64,000 nt of DNA, from contig JAZKJV010000150.1 of NCBI GenBank assembly GCA_037367405.1, forward strand, positions 1,054,001 to 1,118,000, written 5' to 3'. This document shows, piece after piece, positions 13,101-22,997 of this stretch. Positions within the stretch are counted from its first letter, which is position 1; each line of letters begins with the position of its first letter. The notes beneath the pieces are model-generated. The model did no database searches. It was not told the DNA's origin and saw only the letters and a list, made by a program, of their open reading frames with translations. Both the position numbers and the translations under genes were made by a program. Source of the stretch: Ottelia alismoides. Lineage: Eukaryota > Streptophyta > Magnoliopsida > Alismatales > Hydrocharitaceae.

Positions 13101-16100
13101 TGTGGCACGAGGGTTCACCAGACATACGGGTGGATTATCAGGATACTTTCTCCCCGGTTGTAAGACATTCTACTCTGCATATTCTACTTTTTGTTGCTGT
13201 GACATGAGATTGGCCCCTTTACCAGCTTGATGTGAAGAATGCCTTCCTCTATGGTGATTTATAGGAGGAGGTCTATATGCATCAACCACCTGGGTTTGCT
13301 GTTGAGGGGGAGTGTCAGAAGGTTTGCAGGCTACACAAGGTTATCTATAGCCTTAAGCAGAGTCCAAGAGCATGGTTACGGAAGCTCTCGGACTTGATAG
13401 AGCAGCAGTGGTTTGTGCGATTGAGCGCTGATCACTGCTTGTTTGTGCAGAGGACCCAGAGAGGTACTATTGTCATTCTTGTTTATGTTGATGACATTAT
13501 TGTTACAGGGGATGATGAGCATGGCATTCAGGGTGCCAAGGACAATCTAGGTCAGCAGTTTGTGACCAAGGATCTTGGACATTTACGTTACTTCCTTGGA
13601 CTTGAGTTTGCCAGCAACTAGCGAGGTCTTGTCATGACCCAGAGGAAGTACGTTACAGACCTTCTTTCAGAGACAAGCATGGTAGATTGTAGACCTACCA
13701 CTATTCCGTGACCCAAGTACGAAGAGGTACAAGGAACTTGTTGGCAAGCTACTATACTTGACCTCTACCAGGCCCGACATATCCTTTGCCATGAGCAAAT
13801 TGAGTTAGTTTATGGAGCAGCCCAGACAGGCACATATCGATGCAGTCCATATGATTTTGAGATATCTAAAGACTTCACTTGGTACACGACTCCTTTTCAG
13901 TAGAGGCACATCTTTTTCAGTTACCGCATATGCAGATGCATATTATGCTAGGTGTCCAAAGGATAGGAAGTCTACATTAGGCTTTTCTCTGTTTATAGGG
14001 AATTCCCTGATTTCATGGAAGAGCAAAAAGCAAACTGTAGTTGCCAGATCGAGTACTGAGTTAGAGTACATGGCCATGGCGCAGGCTAGCACTGAGATGG
14101 TGTGGGTCAGATCTGTTTTTACTGACCTGACGATAGAGGCGCCTCTTCCTGTGCACCTCCAATGTGACAATCAGGCTTCTCTCTTTATTGCCAACAACCC
14201 TGCCTTTTATGAGAGGATGAAGCACATAGAGATGGACTGCCACTACACTCGTGACATGATACAGAAGGGTCTTATCACCACTACGCATGTCAGCTTTGGA
14301 GATCAGACAACGGATGTTCTTACTAAGGCTCTAGCCAGAGGGCCTTATCAGAGATGTTCCAAGCTGAGTTTGATCGATATCTATGCTCCAACTTGAGGGG
14401 GAGTGTTGAGATATTTGTTACCATTATTATTATTTTTCTTATTTTCTATTTCTTTTGTCTTCGTCTTGTAATTTGCGCAATAGGTTCCTCTCCTATATAA
14501 GAGAACCCTAGGGCCTCTCATTAATGCAATTCATTCTTTCCCTCTAAAGAATACACATTATTTCTTTACTTTAATGCATATATTAAAGAAGTATATACAT
14601 ATATATATATATATTTATATATATCCAACGACTATTAGTTGTAATATTAGATATGTGATTTCATGTATATCCAACAACAATAATATCAATCTCTGCTTAC
14701 AATTTAAGTTTTATTACATATTCAGTAACTATAGTTTCAACATTGTTTATGTTTTACTTTTCATTGCATATAAGTTTCACTGCATATATTCAAGAAGTTA
14801 TATGAATATAACTATAATCGAAGTATTGATTTAGATACGTAAAACAAATATGAATGATATAAGTTATGGGATTACCGAGCACAAGAGGCAATGGCTATTA
14901 CTCAGCAGTGATTGTGAACTCAAGAGAAGCACCAATGAGATGCTAATCTACATAGGAGGTGGAGCACTGCAGGTGAGCAACAACAGGAAATCAGATGCAT
15001 AATTGATGTATATGCGGACCACATATGTGGATGAGCGCATAATGGACCGATTCAACAATGGCTATTACTCAACAGTGATTCTGAACTCAAGAGAAGCACC
15101 AATGAGATGCTAATCTACATAGGAGGTGGAGCACTGCAGGTGAGCAACAACAGGAAATCCGATGCATAATTGATGTATAGGCGGACCACATATGTGGATG
15201 AGCGCATAATGGACCGATTCAAGAAATCGATGCGGTCTTCATGCCGCATGGGCATATAGGGCCACATATGCGGTCCGTGCGGCCAATCTTCTGAGCATTG
15301 ATCCGTGCATAAAGAGATGATTGCTTTTCTATGAGGCACATGGACCTTGGTTGACCCTCTTAAAGATGTTGCAGTTGTTAGTGATTGGTGGGCTTTCACC
15401 ACCAAGCATCTTCTCGGTGGTTCAGTAAAAAGAGATAAAGTCTGACTTGTTGCCAATGGATATACTCAGACATGTGGAGTAGAGTACTTGAGGACCTTCT
15501 CTCTAATTGCCTGGCTACCAGCAATGCATATTCTGATTGTGGTTGTTGTACAACTATCATGGCCACTTCACTAACTAGATATGAAAGACTACATTCTTTT
15601 CTTGAAAGAAAAAGGCCTCCAACGTATAGGTGTGTGCCCAAATGAAAAATCACATTCTTATATGGTGATTTGCACCTCCAACGTATAGGTGTGTGTGTAG
15701 AGTTATTGTATTTACAATTATGCATGTGACTCTTCGGGTTCTATAACATCTCGTGACCCTTCGGAATCTGTAACCCTCTGTGACCCTTCGAGTTCCGTAA
15801 CCCCCCGTGACTCTTCGGGTTCCATAACTCTTATACTCTCTAGGGTTTTCTCTTTATATAAGAGACCCTAGCTCTATGGAATAAATATCTCATTTTGTTC
15901 CTCTTCTTAACATGGTCAGAGCGACGGTCCTATACTGAAGCCTAATACCCTAAATCCTCCTCCACCACCAACCCTCTCTCCACCGGCAAGGAGAGAGGGT
16001 TGGACCTCCCGAATTGCTCGTGGATTCCATGGTCTCGCACGAGGCAGTTCAAGTCCCCAGCAGCACTAGTTGTCACCTCTAGCGGCACCTAAAGTGCCGC

Positions 16101-19100
16101 CCGAGGCTCCAGCTCCAGCTCCACTTCCTGTGTCACCGACACCGCCTGGAGGCTCCCCCTCTAGCAGCCCCTGCTTCACCACGACTTGTTTAATCCAACA
16201 TTTTGTTTCTCCCAACTTGATCTTCCATATTCTTTATTCTATCAAGTATGGGAGAAAGTGGGAGTTAGAGATGATTTCTCAGGACGTTTGCTACCCTACC
16301 ATGACTGTCAAACCGACACTCCAGACTACTACTCAGATCATCCGTCTTCACTGAGCATCAACTTCTTCATCAGGGCATATACTTCTTCTTTTACGACCCG
16401 ACTACTATTCTGCGATGGGCTTCTTCTACAGCGATTCTTCGCAGGCACGGCAGAGATATGTTCCGGTGACCTGCATGCACGACAGAGATATGTTCCGGTG
16501 ACCTGATATCGCAGCGACTCTACAGGCATATCAGAGATATGTTCCGGTGACCTGAAAGCCGCAGACCCGTCCTCGAGCGAGGTCTTTTACCAGCAGCAGA
16601 CATATGTTCTTATGATGCTTCGTGTCAAGATGTGGTGTATACTTTTTCTTTTTGTTACAAACTGGAGCTTTCTCAGCTCCAGCTTGAGGGGGAGTGTAGA
16701 GTTATTGTATTTACAATTATGCATGTGACTCTTCGGGTTCTATAACATCTCGTGACCCTTCGGAATCTGTAACCCTATGTGACCCTTTGAGTTCCGTAAC
16801 CCCTCGTGACTCTTCGGGTTCCATAACTCTTATACTCTCTAGGGTTTTCTCTTTATATAAGAGACCCTAGCTCTATGGAATAAACATCTCATTCGTTCCT
16901 CTTCTCAACAGTGTGCCCAAATGAAAAATCACATTCTTAATGCCCGTTTCCCTCGCCTCTACGCTTTGGCTGCTGACCGTGAGGCAAAGGTCGCTTACTG
17001 TTGGTGTAACGGAAACTGGATGCCAAGGTTTAGCGCAAATTTCTCGGACCAGCGCCTTGAGGAGTTTCTGCTTTTGCTGGACTCACTGCCGGCTTTGGGG
17101 GGCCCTACGTGGAGTCGGGACCATTAGGTGTGGAAGGGAAGTTCTTTTTCTGTTAGGAAGGCATACGGGGCGATCTGTAGGCTGCCTCCCGCGCGAACAG
17201 ATGATTTGGTTAGGGACTGCAGTTTTATATGGGGCCTTCATTTCCCCGAGAGAGTCAGTTTTTTCCTTTGGCTCTTCAGGCGAAAAAGGCTGATGACGAG
17301 AGATCGGTGTGCCAGAATCGTTGGGCTGATTTCAGTCAGATGCCCCCTTTGCAAAAATGGAATTGAATCGGTGCAACATCTTTTCTTCCTTTGTTTGAGA
17401 ACAACGGCTTTATGGGAGGAGTCTGGCATGGATTGGGTTTGTGTAAGGAGCTTCGACACTTTTTGGGACTCTTTGCGGTTGGCACGACGACGGCCGCGGA
17501 CGGAGGTACTTCGACCTTTGGCAATTTTGTGGTCCACCTGGCTGGCTAGAAATGCCTTCAAATTTTTCGGGTCAAAGGTTCTATCGTGAAAACGTCTGTT
17601 TACAGTCTGCGAGGCTTGTTGAGGAGTGGTTGTTGCTGTAATTGTGTCCTGTATCTTTTAAAATTTATAACTTATTAATATAAATGTGGGGTGGACACCA
17701 CTGCGTGCTTCCCCCTTCTTTGGCTTCACAAAAAATGGTGATTTGCATGAATAGGTCTATATGCTGATTTGAGATCGAGGGTAGTATCGGAAGGTATGGA
17801 GGCTTCATAAAGCAATCTATGATGTTGAACAAAGTTCCAAAGCTTTGTTCCAAAATTTGTCAAATATTGTGTCCCGAAATAATCATAATCGATACACGGC
17901 AGATAAATATTTCTTTGTTAGGAAAACAAAAAAGGGAACAAATGCAATGCTCACATGAACCGAAGGCTAGTACTTGTTGATTGAGCGCTAAGTTCCGACA
18001 TAGGTGAGAGGCAAATCAAAGAAAGATGGTCACGATGTGAACGCTTCACCTCTCGCCTCTTCCTTGACTTCCTTACCTCACTTTGCTAGAACTAGACTAT
18101 AGGGTCAATATGCCTCTAAACTCCTCCCTGGTTTTTTCCTGGGGTTTGAAGTGATGGTAGGGTCTCCTGCGAACTATCTGACCTTGAATTCCGGTCCTCT
18201 CCACTGTTTCTTTCAGATCAGGCAAGCAATGTAGCGCAGACATTCAAGAGATCACTACTATCCCCATAAACTTGAGTAGAAGCAAGGGGAACTATTTATA
18301 TTAGAACTCAAGCTTCAAACTTGTATAACTATATAACAATTGGTAGGACGATCTTTGACATCTTTCACGCACTGCACACCCGACCTCAATGCCCTTGGTA
18401 GATTATTTGCTAGGGCCTGCTTCTCTTTCCATGTTTATACCCTTGGTTCTGGACTCTTGGAAAGACCCCCAGAAGGTATGATATGATATGTAGATGATAT
18501 CATCATAACTAGTGATGCTAATGATGGCATATCAAATAAGCAATTGGTTTACAAAGGGAATTTGACACATTTAGGTGTTTGGTAGGGTTGAACAGTATGC
18601 AAACAAAATGTTAATTATGTCCTTCCCAACATTATCTATTGTACATAATAATAAACCAGTTGATTAATAGGAATATGTTCGAATTGTGTGTAAACATTGG
18701 GCTACTGAGGAAAATTTATTTCTAAAACACAGGTTTGAAAAACTTAGGACATCCCTACATCCCTTCTTCCATCTCCAAGCGAGGAAATGAAAACGAGAGT
18801 TGACACCTTTTTTTAAGGTTAGTTTATCTTTGATAATAAACATGTTTATCCCTTGAAAATGAGAGACATCCTAAGTACCAAACTAGGCTGAATTGATACC
18901 CCTCAATGTTCGATTCCTAACTTCATCTCTAAATAAACACGTGCCATTTTTCCTTTGAAACATCTCTTCAACTTGAACACCAGTAATGAAAGTTTCTGTA
19001 CCATGACTCGTACCCCCTCCCATGTGCAACTCAGCGTTATGATAATCTTACAAGTATTTTGATTGCATGAAGGGATCCTCGGATGAGTACATTGATGCCA

Positions 19101-21769
19101 ATATCCAACTTGCCCTAGCAGTTGTCAGAAAAGTTCAACAATTGAAAGGAACTTCATCTTGTATTGTAAGCTTCATGTTGCTTAAGGTTTCTGAATTATT
19201 TCTCGACACATTTTCCTAGCATCCTGTAACCAACTAAATTGGAAATCTAGGTATTTCCTGATCGGCCAGAGAAGCGCAGGGCTTCTCAGTTGTTCAAAAC
19301 CGCACTCGCAAGTGTATGATTTACATCCAAGTGATTGTTCCATGGATTGGAGTTTTTATATTATTCGTGCCATTTAAGATTCCAGAATACTTAATAGATG
19401 TTTCAGTTTAATTTCAGATTGACGGGGTGAGTATTGGCTCTTTGGACGATATTTCTGCTGGGGCTGCCGCCACTTTTTGGAGATCCATAAGGAACACGTT
19501 AGATTTTGATTTTGCTGATGAGGATGAAGGTTGGTTTTGTCTATTCAGGCTCATAAACTTATCTATCATTTTGCTGATTGCTCTTCTATATTATTATAGC
19601 CTCAATGTCTTGTCAAAAATACTGATTATAAATGTGAAAAAGAAAATCAGTAGATACCGCCGAGATGCAATTTTGTTTCATCATTCCCTGTGTGCAAGTC
19701 CTCTCATGATGTTCATTTACATTGCCTGGAGAATTGATAAAGGAACTGAAGATCAATGTCTTTTGTTTATAAAAAGTGATCGTAACATCATTATACTCAT
19801 TTTGATTATGAGAAGTGTACTTTATAAATAAAAGAAACTCTACTTGTCTTTTGTTTGTTTTCATGTGATTGCTATCTTTTAGACATGAAAGCAGTATTCA
19901 TAGATTTGCATGCACCGAAAATCTGCGGTTTAACTTGTAATACAACAACAACAAACAATAAAGCCTTTTCCTATAAAATTATCTGCAGTTTAACTTGTAA
20001 CGTCCATACATATTTTTCTAAATAATTTAACCATGAACTAATATTTCAAATATGTAGGCCCTCAAAAAGCTGGAGTGCCACCTTCCTTGTATGTATTTAT
20101 CAATTGTAGCACACGTGACCTAGCTTCTATTGAGAAGTATGTGGTATGATGCAGACATTTATGTTCTTTTTTCTTTTATGATGATTGTTATCTAGTTGAT
20201 TCTTCCTATTCAAGATGTTTACTCTTTACTCAAAAAATCCCGCCTCTAAAGTTGATGTTCACAGTGCATACTTAATTTAGCCATTGAAGTTGGAGTTGCC
20301 ATTGGTTTCAAAAAAAAAGTTGGAGTTGCCATTCATGTTCTTTGTTAATTTTCGGTAGGAGTTAATATATTGGCCCCAACAAGAACTGCATTTAATTCTA
20401 CATAGACCAGCATAATTTATATGCCAGTTTCTGGAAATAACCGTCATATTTTGTTGCGTGGGTTTAGATTTTTCCTCATATTTTTAGCTATGAAGCTAGG
20501 AAAATATTGCAATTATGATGATTCTTGATGCCCATGATTTTTTTTCCAAAAACGAATTGATATCTTGATGAGGCATTCAGACAAGGTCCTTTTATTTGAG
20601 AAAATGCTATCAGATCCTCGAGATAATAATTTCTAACCACTTCGAATATCGGTATTCTCTCTTTCAAAAGAGAACTAATTAGCATGTTCTACCTCACCTA
20701 AATCTAAGATAGTCTGTCATCATCTTTCCATGATCTCTGCAGGAACAATATGCTTCATCTACCCCCGCACTGCTTTTCAACTTAGAGCTAGATACTTTAC
20801 GGTATTGTCTCCCGTTTTACCTTTTAGAATTCTTGTAGTCTCTCTTTTTAAGTGCATTGCTGTGTGCACAACTTTACAGTTCTGACCTGGGACTTCTGGG
20901 ATTTCCACCCAAAGATCTGCATTATCGGTTTCTTTCTCTATTCACGCCCATATTCTACATTCGAATACGAGAATACTCAAAGGTGATAGTTTCCCCATGC
21001 GATATGATCTTTGTTTCACTCTCCTACTAATTACTGCACTATCTTGATACTGAAGACGGTCCCAGTAGCACCATTCATCATAAACTACAGCGGAGCATTG
21101 TTTCGGCAGTATCCAGGTAGGAAATTCATATCAATAGTATAAGCTTAATGGCTGTAATCTGAATTGCTTACTGGGTTAGACTACTTTAAAATATTCACGT
21201 TTCACGTTAAATTTAGAGCTAAAACGATCAAAGGGTGATGGTTTGCCTTTTGATATTGTGCCTGTATACATGTATTGCTGCATTTCAGCTATGGACAAAT
21301 CTACTTTTATCTCCTTGAAGTGTAGAACAGATTTTGACTTATTTGCTTTTGCAGGGCCTTGGCAAGTAATGCTCAAACAAGCAGACGGTTCATATGCTTG
21401 TGTAGCTGAAAGTGAAGAACGGTTCAGGTTGGGTGAGGTTCGTATGCTAATCTTTACATAAATGAAGCATGGTTTAGTTATTTTTTAGATTGATATGTAT
21501 TGATTCATACTATGTATATCACTTAGACCAAGGAAGAACTTTTGCGGGTTCTTGGACTCCAAGAAGAACAAGGCAGTTCCTTGGAGTTCCTTAGAAGAGG
21601 TTACAAGGTTTCGAGTTCGATTCACTCTTCTCTTTCAATCCTCAATGTTGTTCCTGGAAAACCATCCTCTTCTTAACCACATATTTTGATGTCTGATCTG
21701 GCATCGCAGAATGCAACTTGGTGGGAGGAGGATGTAGATTTGGAAGTCTCCTCTGCTTGGAGGACTTGA
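4115..21769 (+). CDS. LPA3: Protein LOW PSII ACCUMULATION 3, chloroplastic (DUF1995), 12 exons
   Basis: Nuclear gene for a chloroplast protein. In Arabidopsis LPA3 works with LPA2 to help assemble CP43 into photosystem II. I assembled 12 exons: 4115-4443, 6576-6606, 19073-19165, 19251-19313, 19418-19529, 20058-20143, 20743-20801, 20880-20982, 21056-21116, 21355-21437, 21527-21607 and 21710-21769. Every intron is GT-AG, every phase joins, and the total is 1161 nt (386 aa plus TGA). Residues 1 to about 68 are rich in Ser, Pro and Arg with almost no acidic residues, as in a transit peptide. The conserved part starts near [17 protein letters not shown] and continues through [94 protein letters not shown] and [12 protein letters not shown]. 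Oddities: exon 2 is only 31 bp, and intron 2 is 12,466 bp of transposon debris. No coding lesion was seen, so the gene looks functional if intron 2 is spliced correctly. Confidence 0.95.
4444..6575 (+). other. LPA3 intron 1, with an imperfect internal duplication
   Basis: AT-rich intron without recognisable coding. Two diverged direct copies of an ~90-bp segment lie at about 5087-5178 and 5198-5286; both share TGCATATTTTACYTT, AGGACAT and GATGGTTGAT. Open frames here (for example antisense 5420-5806) show no known domain. Confidence 0.6.
6607..9242 (+). other. LPA3 intron 2, proximal part: decayed LTR debris
   Basis: No gene. Two places resemble the methionine-tRNA primer-binding site of plant LTR elements (TGGTATCAGAGC): a doubled GTATCAGGGC near 7203-7222, and TGGTATCATAGC near 8863. 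Each is followed by GC-richer leader-like sequence. An AT-rich block (about 7370-7915) interrupts the first leader. These look like old solo or truncated retroelements, but I could not define boundaries. Confidence 0.4.
9365..9590. mobile_element. 226-bp MITE made of ATATCG palindromes, inside the copia 5' LTR
   Basis: Ends are CAGGGATCGCCATATCG (left) and, reverse-complemented, CAAGGAAGGAAATATCG (right). They are flanked by CATTAATG at 9357-9364 and 9591-9598, an 8-bp direct repeat (10 bp if the following CA is counted). The 3' LTR of the host copia has the same site uninterrupted at about 14518, which proves the insertion. Nearly the whole element is built from overlapping CGATATATCG/GGCGATATATCGG palindromes, so it can fold extensively. 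The 8-bp duplication and CAGGG end favour hAT; a Mutator origin is less likely. Confidence 0.85.
10180..11566 (+). pseudogene. Copia gag and protease region (decayed)
   Basis: Probable original start at 10180 (MPENKGDIF), with a frameshift before the long open frame 10265-11566. That frame shows the copia gag domain (UBN2/retrotran_gag type): [40 protein letters not shown] and [18 protein letters not shown] zinc knuckle follows with Tyr replacing a Cys ([14 protein letters not shown]). The protease motif DSGASHHL is readable at about 11190-11213 but in another frame, so Gag and protease are no longer joined. The sequence is closely similar to the gag fragments of the 2.54-kb repeat units at 40-51 kb. 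Confidence 0.88.
11567..12920 (+). pseudogene. Copia integrase (decayed)
   Basis: The zinc-binding part is recognisable as [12 protein letters not shown] and [10 protein letters not shown]. The core follows: [12 protein letters not shown] (first Asp) and [21 protein letters not shown]. The second catalytic Asp block reads RFNNALEF where active copia integrases have an Asp before Asn, so that residue is lost. A stop follows at 12074. A second open frame (12132-12656) covers the C-terminal region ([20 protein letters not shown]) and the proline-rich linker normal between copia integrase and RT. Confidence 0.87.
12921..13800 (+). pseudogene. Copia reverse transcriptase (decayed)
   Basis: The RT is split over several frames. 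It begins near [20 protein letters not shown] and continues with [14 protein letters not shown]. After a frameshifted stretch come [18 protein letters not shown] and the catalytic [11 protein letters not shown] (about 13487). [15 protein letters not shown] ends at a stop at 13619-13621. In-frame stops and shifts at about 13,230-13,265 and 13,620 inactivate it. Confidence 0.88.
13801..14396 (+). pseudogene. Copia RNase H (mostly open)
   Basis: Open frame 13812-14396 carries the C-terminal copia RNase [72 protein letters not shown] and the terminal [16 protein letters not shown]. It ends next to the polypurine tract. It is the best preserved module of the element but is cut off from the RT by stops. 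Confidence 0.88.
14404..14548 (+). repeat. 3' LTR of the intron-2 copia
   Basis: 145-bp repeat of the 5' LTR (9243-9620, minus the MITE). It starts TGTTGAGATATTTG, contains CTATATAAGAGAACCCTAG and ends near CCCTCTAAA. Its intact CATTAATGCAATTC is the empty-site reference for the MITE insertion in the 5' LTR. Confidence 0.9.
14549..14888. other. AT-rich intronic stretch, no gene
   Basis: Very AT-rich sequence with a short (TA)n run at about 14596-14624. No domain, terminal repeat or RNA gene was recognised. Confidence 0.5.
14889..15222. repeat. 167-bp tandem duplication
   Basis: Units 14889-15055 and 15056-15222 are directly adjacent and differ at only a few positions. Each begins CAATGGCTATTACTCA and ends ATGGACCGATTCAA. 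The high identity implies a recent event within the intron. Confidence 0.93.
15325..15693 (+). pseudogene. Copia RT remnant, first part
   Basis: Readable as a copia RT N-terminal region: [32 protein letters not shown], stop, [20 protein letters not shown], then LDMKDYILF in place of the usual [10 protein letters not shown]. It comes from a lineage different from the 9.2-14.5 kb copia. A short local duplication (CCTCCAACGTATAGGTGTG at about 15617 and 15675) is followed by an LTR mini-element, after which the RT resumes at 17735. Confidence 0.75.
15694..16910 (+). mobile_element. 1.2-kb non-autonomous LTR mini-element with GTGTG TSD
   Basis: LTRs at 15694-15912 and 16695-16910 (about 217 bp, only a few differences) begin TGTAGAGTTATTG and end CAACA. 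The flanking 5-bp direct repeat is GTGTG (15689-15693 and 16911-16915). A polypurine tract, TTGAGGGGGAG, precedes the 3' LTR. The primer site reads TGGTCAGAGC, a shortened form of the usual TGGTATCAGAGC. Each LTR contains about four tandem ~27-bp repeats of the form GTGACYCTTCGGGTTCYRTAAC, then TTTATATAAGAGACCCTAG. The 780-bp interior has no retroviral domain. It does have three direct repeats of AGATATGTTCCGGTGACCTG (about 16455, 16488, 16533) and an inverted repeat CTGGAGC/GCTCCAG before the polypurine tract. LTR and leader resemble the copia fragment in the 40-51 kb array, so this is an internally deleted relative. The low LTR divergence makes it the youngest insertion in the intron. Confidence 0.9.
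16940..17734 (+). mobile_element. 5'-truncated LINE (L1-like) fragment
   Basis: The reading frame matches the C-terminal part of plant L1-like LINEs: PTWSRDH, stop, [14 protein letters not shown], then a zf-RVT domain ([18 protein letters not shown] and [18 protein letters not shown]). The CxxC...HxxxxC set is complete. A non-coding 3' region ends in a short A-run at 17728-17735, where the copia RT sequence resumes (ATGGTGATTTGCATG). Only the last ~210 codons are present, the usual outcome of incomplete LINE reverse transcription. No clear target duplication was seen. Confidence 0.82.
17735..18600 (+). pseudogene. Copia RT remnant, second part
   Basis: Continues the remnant at 15325-15693. 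YGDLHE, stop, VYM corresponds to NAFLHGDLx[25 protein letters not shown] follows, then [11 protein letters not shown]. After about 540 bp of unrelated sequence (about 17945-18480) the catalytic [14 protein letters not shown] is readable at about 18487-18530. Stops and insertions make it non-functional. Confidence 0.72.
18601..19072 (+). other. Distal end of LPA3 intron 2
   Basis: No gene or clear repeat was seen. It ends with the AG acceptor of LPA3 exon 3. Confidence 0.5.
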
Positions 21770-22014
21770 TGCAAAAAGAACAATGGGTTATTGGCTCGTG
21801 ATATTATGCAGATAAGTTTCATCGGCACGAACACACGCTCTCAACATTTTCCCCTTTCTGAACATTCAGCGAGGAGGCATTTACTTTACTGCTGAATTTT
21901 TACAGGGGAGATATATTCACTGTAGATGAGAAATGTACAAGAGAAGTTATTAAAATGTTTGCATTTATAGTGTTATAATCTTTTCATTTTATTCATCATC
22001 TTCTTGGTGTTTGT
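21770..22014 (+). other. LPA3 3' flank / probable 3' UTR
   Basis: About 245 bp between the LPA3 stop codon and the start of the microsatellite zone. T- and A-rich with no exact AATAAA; the polyadenylation site cannot be placed. Confidence 0.45.
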
Positions 22015-22047
22015 ATATATACATATACGTATATGTATATACATACC

Positions 22048-22114
<67 letters not shown>
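22015..22114. repeat. (TA)n-(CA)n-(TA)n compound microsatellite
   Basis: Alternating TA/TACA sequence, then about 26 CA dinucleotides (22051-22102) and a short TA run. It marks the left edge of the 29-kb chain of (TA)n-bounded elements, 250 bp beyond the LPA3 stop codon. Confidence 0.9.
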
Positions 22115-22498
22115 GAGGTTAATGGGGCTGCCCCCTGGGGGTAGCCAACATGGCTGCCCCCGCGCCATTTTCGACGCTTTTTTTATTTTTTTTCAAAAAA
22201 TGTCACCATGTATATTCATCCCTATATCCCTCCTACATGCCATTCGAATTTCGTCGGAAACAGAGACTCCTACGGCCTCCATCCAGACAGTTATTTTTTA
22301 ACGGTAACAGGATTTTTTAAATCGACACCATCTGATGGAGGCCGTAGGAGTCTCTGTTTCTGACGAAATTCGAATGGCATGTAGGAGGGATATAGGGATG
22401 AATTTACATGGTTTTATTTTTCAAAAAAAAATAAAAAAACGTCGGAAATAGGGGGCGGGGCAGCCATGTTGGCTGCCCCCAGGGGGCAGCCCCATTAA

Positions 22499-22501
<3 letters not shown>
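22115..22501. mobile_element. Foldback element FB1 (GGGGCTGCCCC family)
   Basis: 387-bp near-complete palindrome bounded by (TA)n. The left arm begins TAATGGGGCTGCCCCCTGGG. The right arm ends with its complement, CAGGGGGCAGCCCCATTA. Arms pair over about 180 bp, including TCGTCGGAAACAGAGACTCC against GGAGTCTCTGTTTCTGACGA, leaving a small AACGGTAACAG centre. No coding. Confidence 0.9.
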
Positions 22502-22530
<29 letters not shown>

Positions 22531-22532
<2 letters not shown>

Positions 22533-22890
22533 AAAAAATGGGGCTGTCCCCTGGGGGCAGCCAACATGGCTGCCCCCGCCCCATTTTTCCTCAATTTTTT
22601 TTATTTTTTTAAAATAAGACGGTGTATATTCATCCCTATATCCCTCCTATATGCCATTCGAATTTCGTCAGAAACAGAGACTCCTACGACCTCCATCGAG
22701 ATGATGTCGATTTAAAAAATTCTGTTACCGTTAAGAAATGACTGTCTGGATGGAGGCTGTAGGAGTCTCTGTTTCTAACGAAATTCGAATGGTATATAGG
22801 AGGGATATAGGGATGAATATACATGGTGTTATTTTTCAAAAAAAAATAAAAAATTTGCCCAAATAAGGTGGGGGCAGCCACATATGACCC
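22531..22890. mobile_element. Foldback element FB2
   Basis: 360-bp foldback of the same family, bounded by (TA)n at 22502-22530 and by a 104-bp (TA)n at 22891-22994. It starts GGAAAAAATGGGGCTG and ends GGGGGCAGCCACATATGACCC. The outer ~40 bp of the two arms differ, but the inner arms pair well. FB3 (37699-38040) is the same subfamily in the opposite orientation. Confidence 0.87.
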
Positions 22891-22898
22891 ATATATAT

Positions 22899-22994
<96 letters not shown>
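22891..22994. repeat. Long (TA)n microsatellite
   Basis: 104 bp of TA dinucleotides with one interruption near 22908. It separates FB2 from the next element with no other sequence between. Confidence 0.95.

Positions 22995-22997
<3 letters not shown>

Larger units (their letters stand above)
9243..14548 (+). mobile_element. Ty1/copia retrotransposon, degenerate, short LTRs, in LPA3 intron 2
   Basis: Complete-length but inactive copia in the same orientation as LPA3. The 5' LTR (9243-9620) begins TGTTGAGATATTTG and is about 144 bp once an inserted 226-bp MITE and its duplicated target are removed. The 3' LTR is 14404-14548. A primer-site-like TGGTATCGAAGTG starts at 9621, and a polypurine tract TTGAGGGGGAG directly precedes the 3' LTR. 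Domain order is gag, protease, integrase, RT, RNase H, the copia order. All genes carry frameshifts or stops. Both LTRs contain CTATATAAGAGAACCCTAG, their TATA region. No exact 5-bp target duplication is visible. Instead the sequence TATTTCTTTACTTTAAT occurs near both outer ends (about 9160 and 14560). Confidence 0.92.

Noticed and set aside
15694..16910. CRISPR-like or host-gene reading of the repeated CTTCGGGTTC units
   Set aside because: The repeats are within two LTRs flanked by a 5-bp target duplication, so they are LTR subrepeats.
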